A DNA stretch of 6,627 nucleotides from NCBI GenBank assembly GCA_050117725.1, contig JASFME010000128.1, positions 1 to 6,627 on the forward strand, in the 5' to 3' direction. The position numbers were made by a program, and so were the translations under genes. Position 1 is the stretch's first letter. Each line of letters opens with the position of its first letter. The DNA comes from JASFJH01 sp050117725. Its GTDB lineage: Bacteria; Pseudomonadota; Gammaproteobacteria; AKS1. Shown here one piece after another: positions 1 through 5,484 of this stretch. The notes under the pieces were generated by a model, which was not told where the DNA came from, made no database searches, and saw nothing but the letters and a program-made list of their open reading frames with translations.

Positions 1-1
1 C

Positions 2-733
2 GTGCACACGAATCTGAGCGTCAACATGATGATGGCGCATACGATTCACCATCACGGCATCGAACCGCATTACGAGAGCGACGGTGTTGGCCACCTGAGC
101 TGGGATGTCACCGGTGGCACCTATACTTACCAGTGGCGGCCACAGCATGCCGGCACCTATTTCTATCACTGCCATACCAATACCGTGTTGCACGCCGAGA
201 TGGGCATGTACGGCGCGCTGATCGTCGATCCGCCGGAAGGCCCCGGTACGTTGTTCTCGGGTGGCCCGAGCTACGATCATGAAGTCGTCTGGGCCGTCGA
301 TGAGATCGACTCAAGCTGGCATACGCTGCCCTGGACCGCCGGCACCTGTGGCGAGGATGTCGGCCTGAATGACCTGGACCCGGACTACTTCATTATCACC
401 GGCGTCGACGGTGCACAGTCGGCGCTGACCGCGCCGGGTATCGCCGGCACCATGCGGGTCGGCGAACGCCTGCTGGCACGCTATATCTGTGCCGGCTATC
501 TGCCGCAACGTATCCGCTTTGGTGGTCTGACGGGTAACGTGTATGCATCGGATGGCCGCAGGTTGCCGAACCCGATCGAGGTGAGCGAGCTGCGCGCACA
601 TTCGGCAGAACGCTACGACATCATTTTCCAGCCGGACCGGACCGGTACCTACACGATTGAAACTGACATTCTGCACTGGGTGACCGGTGAAGTGCTGGGC
701 ACGGCACGCACCCGGATCACGGTCACGAATTAG
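2..733 (+). CDS. Multicopper-oxidase-like two-cupredoxin protein, 5' end missing
   Basis: The frame is open from the window edge, so the GTG at position 2 is probably an internal valine and the real start lies upstream. Residue numbers below count from that codon. The first cupredoxin domain (about 1-80) has an HHHG motif (H16-H18), as in the HxHG copper motif of multicopper oxidases. It also has a second cluster, YHCH then H64 and M69 (C57-x6-H64-x4-M69), which resembles a type 1 blue-copper site. The second domain (about 90-243) has the usual beta-sandwich signature 'AERYDIIF' near its end but no histidine cluster, and two cysteines (C116, C163) that could pair. It ends in TAG with no third domain. 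The family normally oxidises metals, phenols or nitrogen compounds in the periplasm, but the substrate cannot be told here. The missing N terminus would presumably carry a signal peptide. Domain identity is fairly sure; enzyme activity is not. Confidence 0.8.
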   Translation: MHTNLSVNMMMAHTIHHHGIEPHYESDGVGHLSWDVTGGTYTYQWRPQHAGTYFYHCHTNTVLHAEMGMYGALIVDPPEGPGTLFSGGPSYDHEVVWAVDEIDSSWHTLPWTAGTCGEDVGLNDLDPDYFIITGVDGAQSALTAPGIAGTMRVGERLLARYICAGYLPQRIRFGGLTGNVYASDGRRLPNPIEVSELRAHSAERYDIIFQPDRTGTYTIETDILHWVTGEVLGTARTRITVTN

Positions 734-790
734 GGAGGAACAGAGAAGATAATAATAATAAAACAATAATAACTAAACAGCGTTTATCCC
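734..790. other. AT-rich spacer with orphan Shine-Dalgarno-like sequence
   Basis: Directly overlapping and following the TAG stop is GGGAGGAA (733-740), a strong ribosome-binding-like sequence. No ATG, GTG or TTG opens a frame at the expected distance. What follows is a stretch of ATA/AAT repeats (about 749-770) that soon reaches TAA stops. It could be chance, or the remains of a lost downstream gene. No promoter or other element is recognised. Confidence 0.35.
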
Positions 791-808
791 TGTAGCAAGG
801 AAGCTACA
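791..808. other. Small hairpin upstream of terminator
   Basis: TGTAGC (791-796) and GCTACA (803-808) pair perfectly around a 6-nt loop AAGGAA. It lies 8 nt before the terminator of the preceding gene and could protect the mRNA 3' end. There is no T-run after it, so it is not itself a rho-independent terminator. Confidence 0.45.
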
Positions 809-816
809 CCCCCACT

Positions 817-846
817 TGCCCGGTCTCATGGCCGGGCATATTTTTG
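817..846 (+). terminator. Rho-independent terminator of the cupredoxin gene
   Basis: A 7-bp GC-rich stem, TGCCCGG (817-823) with CCGGGCA (832-838), closes an 8-nt loop and is followed at once by TATTTTTG. This is the classic intrinsic terminator layout for plus-strand transcription, about 85 nt after the TAG stop of the cupredoxin gene. The T-tract lies on the plus-strand side only, so it would not stop the convergent SH3-protein transcript. Confidence 0.8.
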
Positions 847-851
847 CCTCG

Positions 852-989
852 ACCCATCGGAGATGGGTGAGGTACGCATGATGAAGCCGAAGGCTTCTAT
901 GCGCACACGTTGCAAGGCTGACGCAATCTACTCGCAGAACCCTGCGGGTTCATTGTGAGTACCCTAACCTTCGTTCCGAAGGTTCAGGG
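852..989. repeat. Cluster of four compact 3-nt-loop hairpins
   Basis: Four near-perfect hairpins lie in 138 nt. The first is ACCCATC/GATGGGT (852-868, loop GGA). The second is GAAGCC/GGCTTC (883-897, loop GAA), extended by an outer CGCAT/ATGCG pairing (875-879 with 899-903). The third is GAACCC/GGGTTC (937-951, loop TGC). The fourth is a 12-bp stem 962-973 with 977-989 (loop TTC, single bulged C985). The links after the first and third hairpins resemble each other (GTGAGGTAC and GTGAGTACC), which suggests a two-module element. None has a T-tract on either strand. The pattern fits a REP-like or other dispersed intergenic repeat, or a structured 3' UTR shared by two converging genes. The class is not recognised. 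Confidence 0.5.
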
Positions 990-1026
990 CATCATCATTC
1001 CGCGTTCATCACTTGCAGTTAATCAA

Positions 1027-1881
1027 TCAGATCCTGAAGCCGCCGTGGCGTTTCAGGTACAGCCAGTCGAGCGTTTTCATGCCGGCAACAAAACCGCCCA
1101 CCAGCAGGATCAGGATGCCGGCAACCAACCAGCCCATATCGAGCCTTATCCCGCCGGCCTCGGCAGTGCCCGATGTGGTGGCAGCAGGGGCGTCCATCTC
1201 GAGTGCGGCATATACGGCGTTGAGCCTTTCCTGCAAGGCATCGTTGCTTGCCTGTAACGCGAGTACGGCCTCGTCCGTCGAGGCCATGGCGACCGGGGCG
1301 GCCTGTGCCGCGGCCTCGGGCTTTGCACTGCGCAGGCTGTCGAGTTCCTGGTTCAGCTTGTCGCGTTGCGCCGCGGTGTCGGCGAGATTTTTCTGTGCCG
1401 CGTCGAGTTCGGTCTGCAGCTTATCAAGTTGTTGTTGCAGCGTGCGGTTGGCCTGTTGTTGTTTTTTCAATGCGGCGCTGTCGCTGCCCTTGTCACTGGC
1501 CGCCTTGTCCTGCAGGACCGCCAGCTGTTCCTGCATATCGAGTAATTGCTTGCGCGCATCATCGAGGGCGCGCTGGGTCTGGCGTTGCCTGTCGGTGAGT
1601 TCCAGCACGATGAGCTGGGCGGGTTTGTTATCTATTATATAGGTGTTCTCGATCCAGCCCGTCGTGTCATCCGGCGTGCGGATCTGGCTGAATTCGTCAC
1701 GGCGTTCGAGGATCTCCAGCGGTGTGCCGCTGGGGATGGCCTTGAGCAGGGTCGCATCCGCGTTGGGCTGATCGTAGATACCGACCACGACCTTGTCAGT
1801 GATATAGGACTGCGCCTGCACCAGCATACTGGCACTGCCCAGCATGACACCCAACAGCAGCTGCCTGAACCCCTCTCGCAT
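1027..1881 (-). CDS. TIGR04211-type SH3 and membrane-anchor protein (YgiM-like)
   Basis: The predicted protein has 284 residues from the ATG at 1881. An in-frame TTG at 1917 would add 12 polar residues ahead of the signal peptide, so the ATG is preferred. Residues 1-23 form a signal peptide (basic start, hydrophobic QLLLGVMLGS stretch, likely cleavage after VQA). Residues about 25-86 form a bacterial SH3 domain ending in GWIENTYI. Residues about 88-184 and 201-228 are Gln/Leu/Asp-rich coiled coil, separated by an Ala/Pro-rich linker. One membrane span (about 250-268) is followed by a basic tail, KRHGGFRI. This order (signal, SH3, coiled coil, C-terminal anchor) is that of the TIGR04211 family, which includes E. 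coli YgiM. The SH3 and coil should lie in the periplasm with the tail in the cytoplasm. The precise role is unknown; envelope or peptidoglycan contact is an inference. It follows prlC after 53 nt and is probably co-transcribed. Confidence 0.85.
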   Translation of the reverse strand: MREGFRQLLLGVMLGSASMLVQAQSYITDKVVVGIYDQPNADATLLKAIPSGTPLEILERRDEFSQIRTPDDTTGWIENTYIIDNKPAQLIVLELTDRQRQTQRALDDARKQLLDMQEQLAVLQDKAASDKGSDSAALKKQQQANRTLQQQLDKLQTELDAAQKNLADTAAQRDKLNQELDSLRSAKPEAAAQAAPVAMASTDEAVLALQASNDALQERLNAVYAALEMDAPAATTSGTAEAGGIRLDMGWLVAGILILLVGGFVAGMKTLDWLYLKRHGGFRI

Positions 1882-1934
1882 AACCAACCCTGCCTTATTA
1901 TTATTTTTGATAGTCAACCATAATCGTAGTGCAA

Positions 1935-3974
1935 TCAGGCTGCAATACCACTGTGGCGCAACAGCGCATCGATGCTGGGTTCACGGCCACGGAAATTGAC
2001 GAACAGTTCCATCGCCTCGCGGGAACCGCCCTGTTCCAGCACGTTGTGCAGGAAGCGCTCACCGGTGGCGCGATCGAAGATGCCGTTTTCCTCGAACGCC
2101 GAAAAGGCGTCGCTGGAGAGCACTTCCGCCCACTTGTAGCTGTAGTAACCGGCCGCGTAACCGCCGGCAAAGATATGCGTGAAGTTGTTCGCAAACCGGT
2201 TGTATTCGGGCGGGAACAGCACCGCCACCTGCTGGCGGACTTCGTCCTGCAGTTCGCGCACACGGCCGCCCCTGGCCGGGTCGTATTCACGGTGCAGGCG
2301 GAAATCAAACAGCGAGAACTCGATCTGCCGCACCATCTGCATGCCGGCCTGGAAATTCTTCGCCGCGATCATCTTGTTGTACAGTTCATCGGGCAGTGCT
2401 TCACCGGTCTTGTAATGACCGGCGATGTTGTCGAGCGCCTCTCGTTCCCAGCACCAGTTTTCCATGAACTGGCTGGGCAACTCGACGGCGTCCCACTCGA
2501 CACCGTTGATACCGGCGACGCCGACATAATCGACCTGGGTCAGCATGTGGTGCAGGCCATGCCCGAACTCGTGGAACAGCGTGATGACCTCATCGTGTGT
2601 GAACAATGCAGGGTCGTCGCCGATCGGCGGTGAGAAATTGCAGGTCAGGTAGGCGACCGGGGTCTGTACCGCATCACCCTTGCGATGGCGGATAATGCAT
2701 TCATCCATCCATGCCCCGCCGCGTTTATGGTTGCGTGCGTACAGGTCAAGGTAGAACTGGCCGCGCAGCTGGCCGTTGCTGTCCTTGATATCAAAGAAAC
2801 GAACATCCTTGTGCCAGGTATCGACATCGCTGCGTTCGCTGACGGTCATGCCGTACAGCTTGCCTATCACGTCAAACATGCCCTGCAACACACGGTCTTC
2901 GGGGAAGTAGGGTTTGAGTTCCTCCGGGGTGATCGCATAGCGGTGCTGGCGCATTTTTTCACTGTAATAACCAATGTCCCAGGCCTCGAGTGTGTCCACG
3001 CCAAATTCGTCTTTCGCGAATTGCTGCAGCGCGGCGTATTCTTCACGCGCCATCGGCAGGGAGCGTTGCGCGAGGTCATTGAGGAAGTCGATGACCTGGT
3101 CGGTACTGCGTGCCATTTTCGTGGCAATCGATTTTTCCGCGTAGTTGGCAAAGCCGAGCAGTTGCGCGGCCTCATGCCGCAGGGCGAGCAATTGATCCAT
3201 GAGCGGCGCGTTGTCCCACTTGCCGGCATTCGGTCCCTGGTCCGAGGCACGTGTCACGTAGGCGTGGTACATCTCTTCACGCAGGTTGCGATCATCGGCA
3301 TAGCTCATGATCGGGAAGTAGGACGGGAATTCGAGGGTGAACAGCCAGCCGTCCTTGCCCTGCTGTTCGGCGGTTTGCCGTGCCAGGGCGCGTGCCGATT
3401 GTGGCAGACCGGCGAGCTGCGCTTCATCGGTAATATGCTTGTCCCAGCCATGCGTCGCGTCGAGCACGTTTTCCTCGAATTTCGCGGTGAGTGTCGACAG
3501 CTCCTGCATGATTGCCTTGTATCGCGCCTTGTCTGCTGCGTTGAGTGCGACGCCGGACAGGCGAAAATCACGCAGCGTGTTATCGATGATCTTCTTCTGC
3601 GCCGTGGACAGCGCCGCGTATTCTTCGCCCTCGGCAATTTGCTTGTAGGCCTGATACAGCCGTTCATACTGGCCCATCTCGGTACTGTACTCACTGAGTT
3701 TCGGCAGGCAGGCGTTGTAGGCCTCGCGCAGCGCCTCGGAGTTGACCACCGAATTCATGTGACTGACCGGTGACCAGACACGGGCCAGGCGCTCGTCCAT
3801 ATCCTCGATGGGTTGTACCAGGTTGTCCCAGCTGTAATGTTCATTGGCATCGAGCAGAGTCTCGATATGTTCCCGGTTTTCCGCGAGCAAGTGATCGATG
3901 GCCGGTTCAACATGTTCCGGTTTGATGGCAGAAAACGGCGGCAGGCCGGTGATATCGAGAAGGGGATTACTCAT
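1935..3974 (-). CDS. prlC: Oligopeptidase A (M3 family zinc metallopeptidase)
   Basis: This cytoplasmic zinc endopeptidase degrades short peptides released by larger proteases and, in E. coli, cleaved signal peptides. The protein has 679 residues, close to the roughly 680 of E. coli PrlC/OpdA, and opens MSNPLLD...LPPFS, closely resembling that family's N terminus. The ATG at 3974 is chosen over a TTG three codons upstream, since the family begins at this point and an AGG lies 9 nt before it. The HEFGHGLHH motif holds zinc ligands H468 and H472 and catalytic E469. The third ligand is expected at E498 in the DAVELPSQF segment. The C-terminal GGYAAGYYSYKWAEV segment (about 604-618) carries the tyrosines that line the active site in M3 enzymes. 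The frame is intact with no missing key residue. It diverges from srkA and precedes the SH3/anchor gene on the same strand. E. coli prlC is under heat-shock control; no clear sigma-32 promoter was found here. Confidence 0.96.
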   Translation of the reverse strand: MSNPLLDITGLPPFSAIKPEHVEPAIDHLLAENREHIETLLDANEHYSWDNLVQPIEDMDERLARVWSPVSHMNSVVNSEALREAYNACLPKLSEYSTEMGQYERLYQAYKQIAEGEEYAALSTAQKKIIDNTLRDFRLSGVALNAADKARYKAIMQELSTLTAKFEENVLDATHGWDKHITDEAQLAGLPQSARALARQTAEQQGKDGWLFTLEFPSYFPIMSYADDRNLREEMYHAYVTRASDQGPNAGKWDNAPLMDQLLALRHEAAQLLGFANYAEKSIATKMARSTDQVIDFLNDLAQRSLPMAREEYAALQQFAKDEFGVDTLEAWDIGYYSEKMRQHRYAITPEELKPYFPEDRVLQGMFDVIGKLYGMTVSERSDVDTWHKDVRFFDIKDSNGQLRGQFYLDLYARNHKRGGAWMDECIIRHRKGDAVQTPVAYLTCNFSPPIGDDPALFTHDEVITLFHEFGHGLHHMLTQVDYVGVAGINGVEWDAVELPSQFMENWCWEREALDNIAGHYKTGEALPDELYNKMIAAKNFQAGMQMVRQIEFSLFDFRLHREYDPARGGRVRELQDEVRQQVAVLFPPEYNRFANNFTHIFAGGYAAGYYSYKWAEVLSSDAFSAFEENGIFDRATGERFLHNVLEQGGSREAMELFVNFRGREPSIDALLRHSGIAA

Positions 3975-4090
3975 AAGTGACAACCTGGTTCTGTAATGTT
4001 TTTGATTCCCGATTTGTGATCAGGGGGTGAGTGTGTCGTAATGTTTGACCGGGGTGTAAATCCAGCACGAAGAGATTACCTGACTGACAT
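3975..4090. promoter_or_regulatory. Divergent prlC/srkA intergenic region
   Basis: These 116 nt must hold the promoters of both divergent genes, but no convincing -35/-10 pair stands out on either strand. Visible features are a 9-nt direct repeat GTAATGTTT (3993-4001 and 4038-4046, 45 nt apart) and a weak dyad, CCCGAT near 4008-4013 with ATCAGGG at 4019-4025. A TTGACC (4045-4050) could be a -35 for srkA but lacks a good -10 partner. The prlC ribosome site is modest (AGG, 9 nt before the ATG) and srkA has no obvious one. Confidence 0.45.
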
Positions 4091-5095
4091 ATGAACGAAC
4101 AGGCCGAAAATCAAGCCGACTTCAGCGGCCTTCAGCCGGGCGTGATCCTCGATGCGGTCGAGCGCTACGCCTTGCGCGCACAAGGCGGTCTGCTCGCGCT
4201 GAACAGTTATGAAAACCGCGTGTACCGCGTGGACATCGAGGCCGCGGCACCCGTGGTCGCGAAGTTTTACCGCCCGGCGCGCTGGTCTGATGCGGGTATT
4301 CTCGAAGAACACAGCTTCACCCGCGAACTGTACGAGCAGGAGATCCCCGTGGTCGCGCCGCTGCCCGGGCCGTCGGGCAGCACGCTTGAGCATTTCGCCG
4401 GCTTTCGTTACGCCGTGTTTCCCTGCCAGGGTGGCCGCGCCACCGAGCTGAACACGGATGAAGACTTTCGCCAGATGGGGCGCTTTATTGGCCGCATGCA
4501 TGCGGTTGGCCGGTTGCGCAGTTTCAGGCATCGTCCCGATATCAGTATCGAGGAATTCGGCCATGCGCCGGTGCGTTACCTGCTCGAGCACGATTTTATC
4601 CCGCCCGAGCTGCACGCCGCGTATACGACCCTCGTCGATGATGTGTTACAGGGCATCGAGCAGGTCTTTGCCCAGGTGGGCCCGACCCGGCAGCTGCGCC
4701 TGCATGGCGACTGTCACCTCGGCAATGTGCTGTGGACCGATGATGGACCGCATATTGTCGACCTCGATGATTGCCGCAATGGCCCGGCCGTGCAGGACTT
4801 GTGGATGCTGTTATCCGGGGATCGCGAGGCCATGACCCGCCAGGTCGATGTCTTGCTGGAGGGCTATACAAAGTTTTGTGATTTCAACGCGATTGAACTG
4901 GGTTTGATCGAGGCATTGCGCAGTCTGCGCATGATCCACTATGCCGCCTGGCTGGCGCGCCGCTGGCAGGACCCGGCGTTCCCGCGCGCCTTCCCCTGGT
5001 TCAATACGCCGCGTTACTGGGAAGAACATATCCTGTCGTTACGGGAACAGTTTGCGAACCTCGGCGAGCCGCCGCTGCAATGGTGGGGGTATTAA
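4091..5095 (+). CDS. srkA: Stress response Ser/Thr kinase A (YihE/RdoA family)
   Basis: The protein has 334 residues (E. coli SrkA has 328) and an aminoglycoside-phosphotransferase-like kinase fold. K58 in VVAKFYRP is the likely ATP-contacting lysine. The catalytic segment LHGDCHLGNVLW gives D207 and N212. IVDLDDCRNGPAVQDLWMLL gives the metal-binding D224. The last two motifs are nearly diagnostic of SrkA and correspond to its two known essential aspartates. In E. coli this cytoplasmic kinase acts downstream of the Cpx/envelope stress response, counters MazEF-linked death and protects from oxidative damage; its physiological substrates are poorly known. In E. coli it is followed by dsbA, but here the next gene is on the opposite strand, so it looks monocistronic. 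The ATG at 4091 has no strong Shine-Dalgarno, so expression may be low. No intrinsic terminator with a plus-strand T-run was seen after its TAA. Confidence 0.95.
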   Translation: MNEQAENQADFSGLQPGVILDAVERYALRAQGGLLALNSYENRVYRVDIEAAAPVVAKFYRPARWSDAGILEEHSFTRELYEQEIPVVAPLPGPSGSTLEHFAGFRYAVFPCQGGRATELNTDEDFRQMGRFIGRMHAVGRLRSFRHRPDISIEEFGHAPVRYLLEHDFIPPELHAAYTTLVDDVLQGIEQVFAQVGPTRQLRLHGDCHLGNVLWTDDGPHIVDLDDCRNGPAVQDLWMLLSGDREAMTRQVDVLLEGYTKFCDFNAIELGLIEALRSLRMIHYAAWLARRWQDPAFPRAFPWFNTPRYWEEHILSLREQFANLGEPPLQWWGY

Positions 5096-5115
5096 TAAGG
5101 AAGGCTGGCGGCGGA

Positions 5116-5161
5116 AATTAAAAATGCACCTCGGGGGCTCATTTGCGAACCCCGTCGGTGC
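5116..5161 (-). terminator. Rho-independent terminator of the small membrane-protein gene
   Basis: Read on the minus strand, GCACC/GGTGC and, inside it, CGGGG/CCCCG (plus-strand 5126-5130 with 5157-5161, and 5132-5136 with 5150-5154) form a GC-rich hairpin. It is followed by ATTTTTAATTT (5125-5115). It begins about 20 nt after the TGA of the 39-codon gene. A second small hairpin, GGGCT/AGCCC with loop GACA (5162-5175), sits between the stop codon and this stem. The plus-strand side lacks a T-run, so srkA is not obviously terminated here. Confidence 0.75.
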
Positions 5162-5182
5162 GGGCTGACAAGCCCAGGGGGC

Positions 5183-5302
5183 TCAGGCAATCAGATTGGC
5201 GAGAATGATCAGGCCGAGCATGATGCCGACCAGCAGGAGTACGGTCTTGCCGACCCGCCCTGCCATGTCCAGATCAACCTGGTGATCCTGTGCGCTTTGC
5301 AT
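5183..5302 (-). CDS. 39-residue single-span membrane protein, FNR-box controlled
   Basis: No family is recognised. The ATG at 5302 is chosen because AAGGAG lies 8 nt before it. The frame stays open upstream to an ATG at 5404, but that extension would run across the promoter and FNR site. The N-terminal 19 residues are polar and mildly acidic (MQSAQDHQVDLD), then AGRVGK, then one hydrophobic helix (about 20-38, VLLLVGIMLGLIILANLI). The lysine and arginine just before the helix suggest the N terminus stays in the cytoplasm. Small proteins of this build often sit beside respiratory complexes, but nothing here shows a partner. It has its own promoter with an FNR/Anr box and its own terminator, which strongly supports a real gene expressed under low oxygen. 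It diverges from gor and converges on srkA. Confidence 0.75.
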   Translation of the reverse strand: MQSAQDHQVDLDMAGRVGKTVLLLVGIMLGLIILANLIA

Positions 5303-5310
5303 AATATTGA

Positions 5311-5316
5311 CTCCTT
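5311..5316 (-). promoter_or_regulatory. Strong ribosome binding site of the small gene
   Basis: On the minus strand AAGGAG lies 8 nt before the ATG at 5302. It fixes the start of the 39-codon gene over the longer in-frame ATG at 5404 and is the best Shine-Dalgarno seen before any complete gene in this window. Confidence 0.8.
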
Positions 5317-5350
5317 GCGGGTTGCTTGTTGCAGCATCAAAAAAACCAAC

Positions 5351-5363
5351 TGGCTCAATGATA
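5351..5363 (-). promoter_or_regulatory. Class II FNR-type promoter core of the small gene
   Basis: On the minus strand TATCAT (5363 to 5358) is a fair -10 box, placing transcription start near 5351. The FNR box is separated from it by 21 nt and centred at about -40.5, within 1 nt of the usual -41.5 of class II FNR-activated promoters. No separate -35 is needed in that layout. The predicted leader is about 49 nt and contains a T7 run. Confidence 0.65.
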
Positions 5364-5384
5364 GGTTTCCGGCGAGGCAAAACA

Positions 5385-5398
5385 TTGATCTGGATCAA
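5385..5398. promoter_or_regulatory. Perfect FNR/Anr-type binding site
   Basis: TTGATCTGGATCAA matches the TTGAT-N4-ATCAA consensus of the FNR/Anr/Dnr regulator family in all ten conserved positions. Its place before a -10 box on the minus strand points to activation of the small membrane-protein gene when oxygen is low (FNR/Anr, iron-sulfur sensor) or when nitric oxide is present (Dnr-like). It lies 87 nt before the gor ATG and could also affect that gene, but the spacing is less telling. Confidence 0.8.
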
Positions 5399-5409
5399 AT
5401 ACACACAAT

Positions 5410-5425
5410 ATTAGTAAGGACTAAT
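5410..5425. promoter_or_regulatory. Second inverted repeat, possible operator
   Basis: ATTAGT and ACTAAT form a perfect 6+6 dyad around AAGG. The layout (5-6 nt arms, 4-nt centre) copies that of the FNR box 26 nt away, but the arm sequence is different. It lies upstream of the proposed gor -10 and could be an operator for gor or a second site for the small gene. The binding protein is not recognised. Confidence 0.4.
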
Positions 5426-5440
5426 TCTCCGCACCGGCAA

Positions 5441-5456
5441 TGCTACAATGCCGGCC
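5441..5456 (+). promoter_or_regulatory. Candidate extended -10 promoter of gor
   Basis: TG-C-TACAAT (5441-5449) is a good extended -10 element with start expected near 5456, giving a leader of about 29 nt to the gor ATG. No good -35 lies 17 nt upstream (CTAATT). The -10 sits in the loop of an imperfect dyad, CCGGCA (5434-5439) with TGCCGG (5449-5454), which could be an operator or chance. Confidence 0.5.
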
Positions 5457-5484
5457 AATAACGTACAGCAACGACGGAACAACC

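Noticed and set aside
311..766. 151-codon minus-strand frame over the cupredoxin gene
   Set aside because: Antisense to a domain-bearing gene, begins in the AT-rich spacer, no recognisable motif.
962..989. 12-bp hairpin as terminator of the SH3/anchor gene
   Set aside because: It is the first stem after that gene's stop, but on the minus strand it is followed by TACTCACAA, not a T-tract, so intrinsic termination is not supported.
852..989. CRISPR array
   Set aside because: The hairpin stems differ in sequence from one another and there are no identical repeats with regular spacers.
1013..1642. 209-codon plus-strand frame over the SH3/anchor gene
   Set aside because: Very Ser/Cys/Ala-rich product without domain features, fully antisense to a gene with a clear signal peptide, SH3 domain and anchor; a shadow of GC-rich codons.
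1882..1917. TTG start 12 codons upstream for the SH3/anchor gene
   Set aside because: It would place polar TIKNNNK residues ahead of a normal signal peptide that begins at the ATG at 1881.
2685..3773. 362-codon plus-strand frame inside prlC
   Set aside because: Long, but fully antisense to an intact, highly recognisable M3 peptidase; its product shows no family motif and it has no ribosome site.
3975..3983. TTG start three codons upstream for prlC
   Set aside because: The family begins at the MSNPLL segment encoded from the ATG at 3974; the extra codons add nothing conserved.
5303..5404. N-terminal extension of the small membrane protein to an ATG at 5404
   Set aside because: It would be translated across the FNR box, the -10 element and the AAGGAG site; the start at 5302 with AAGGAG 8 nt upstream is far better.
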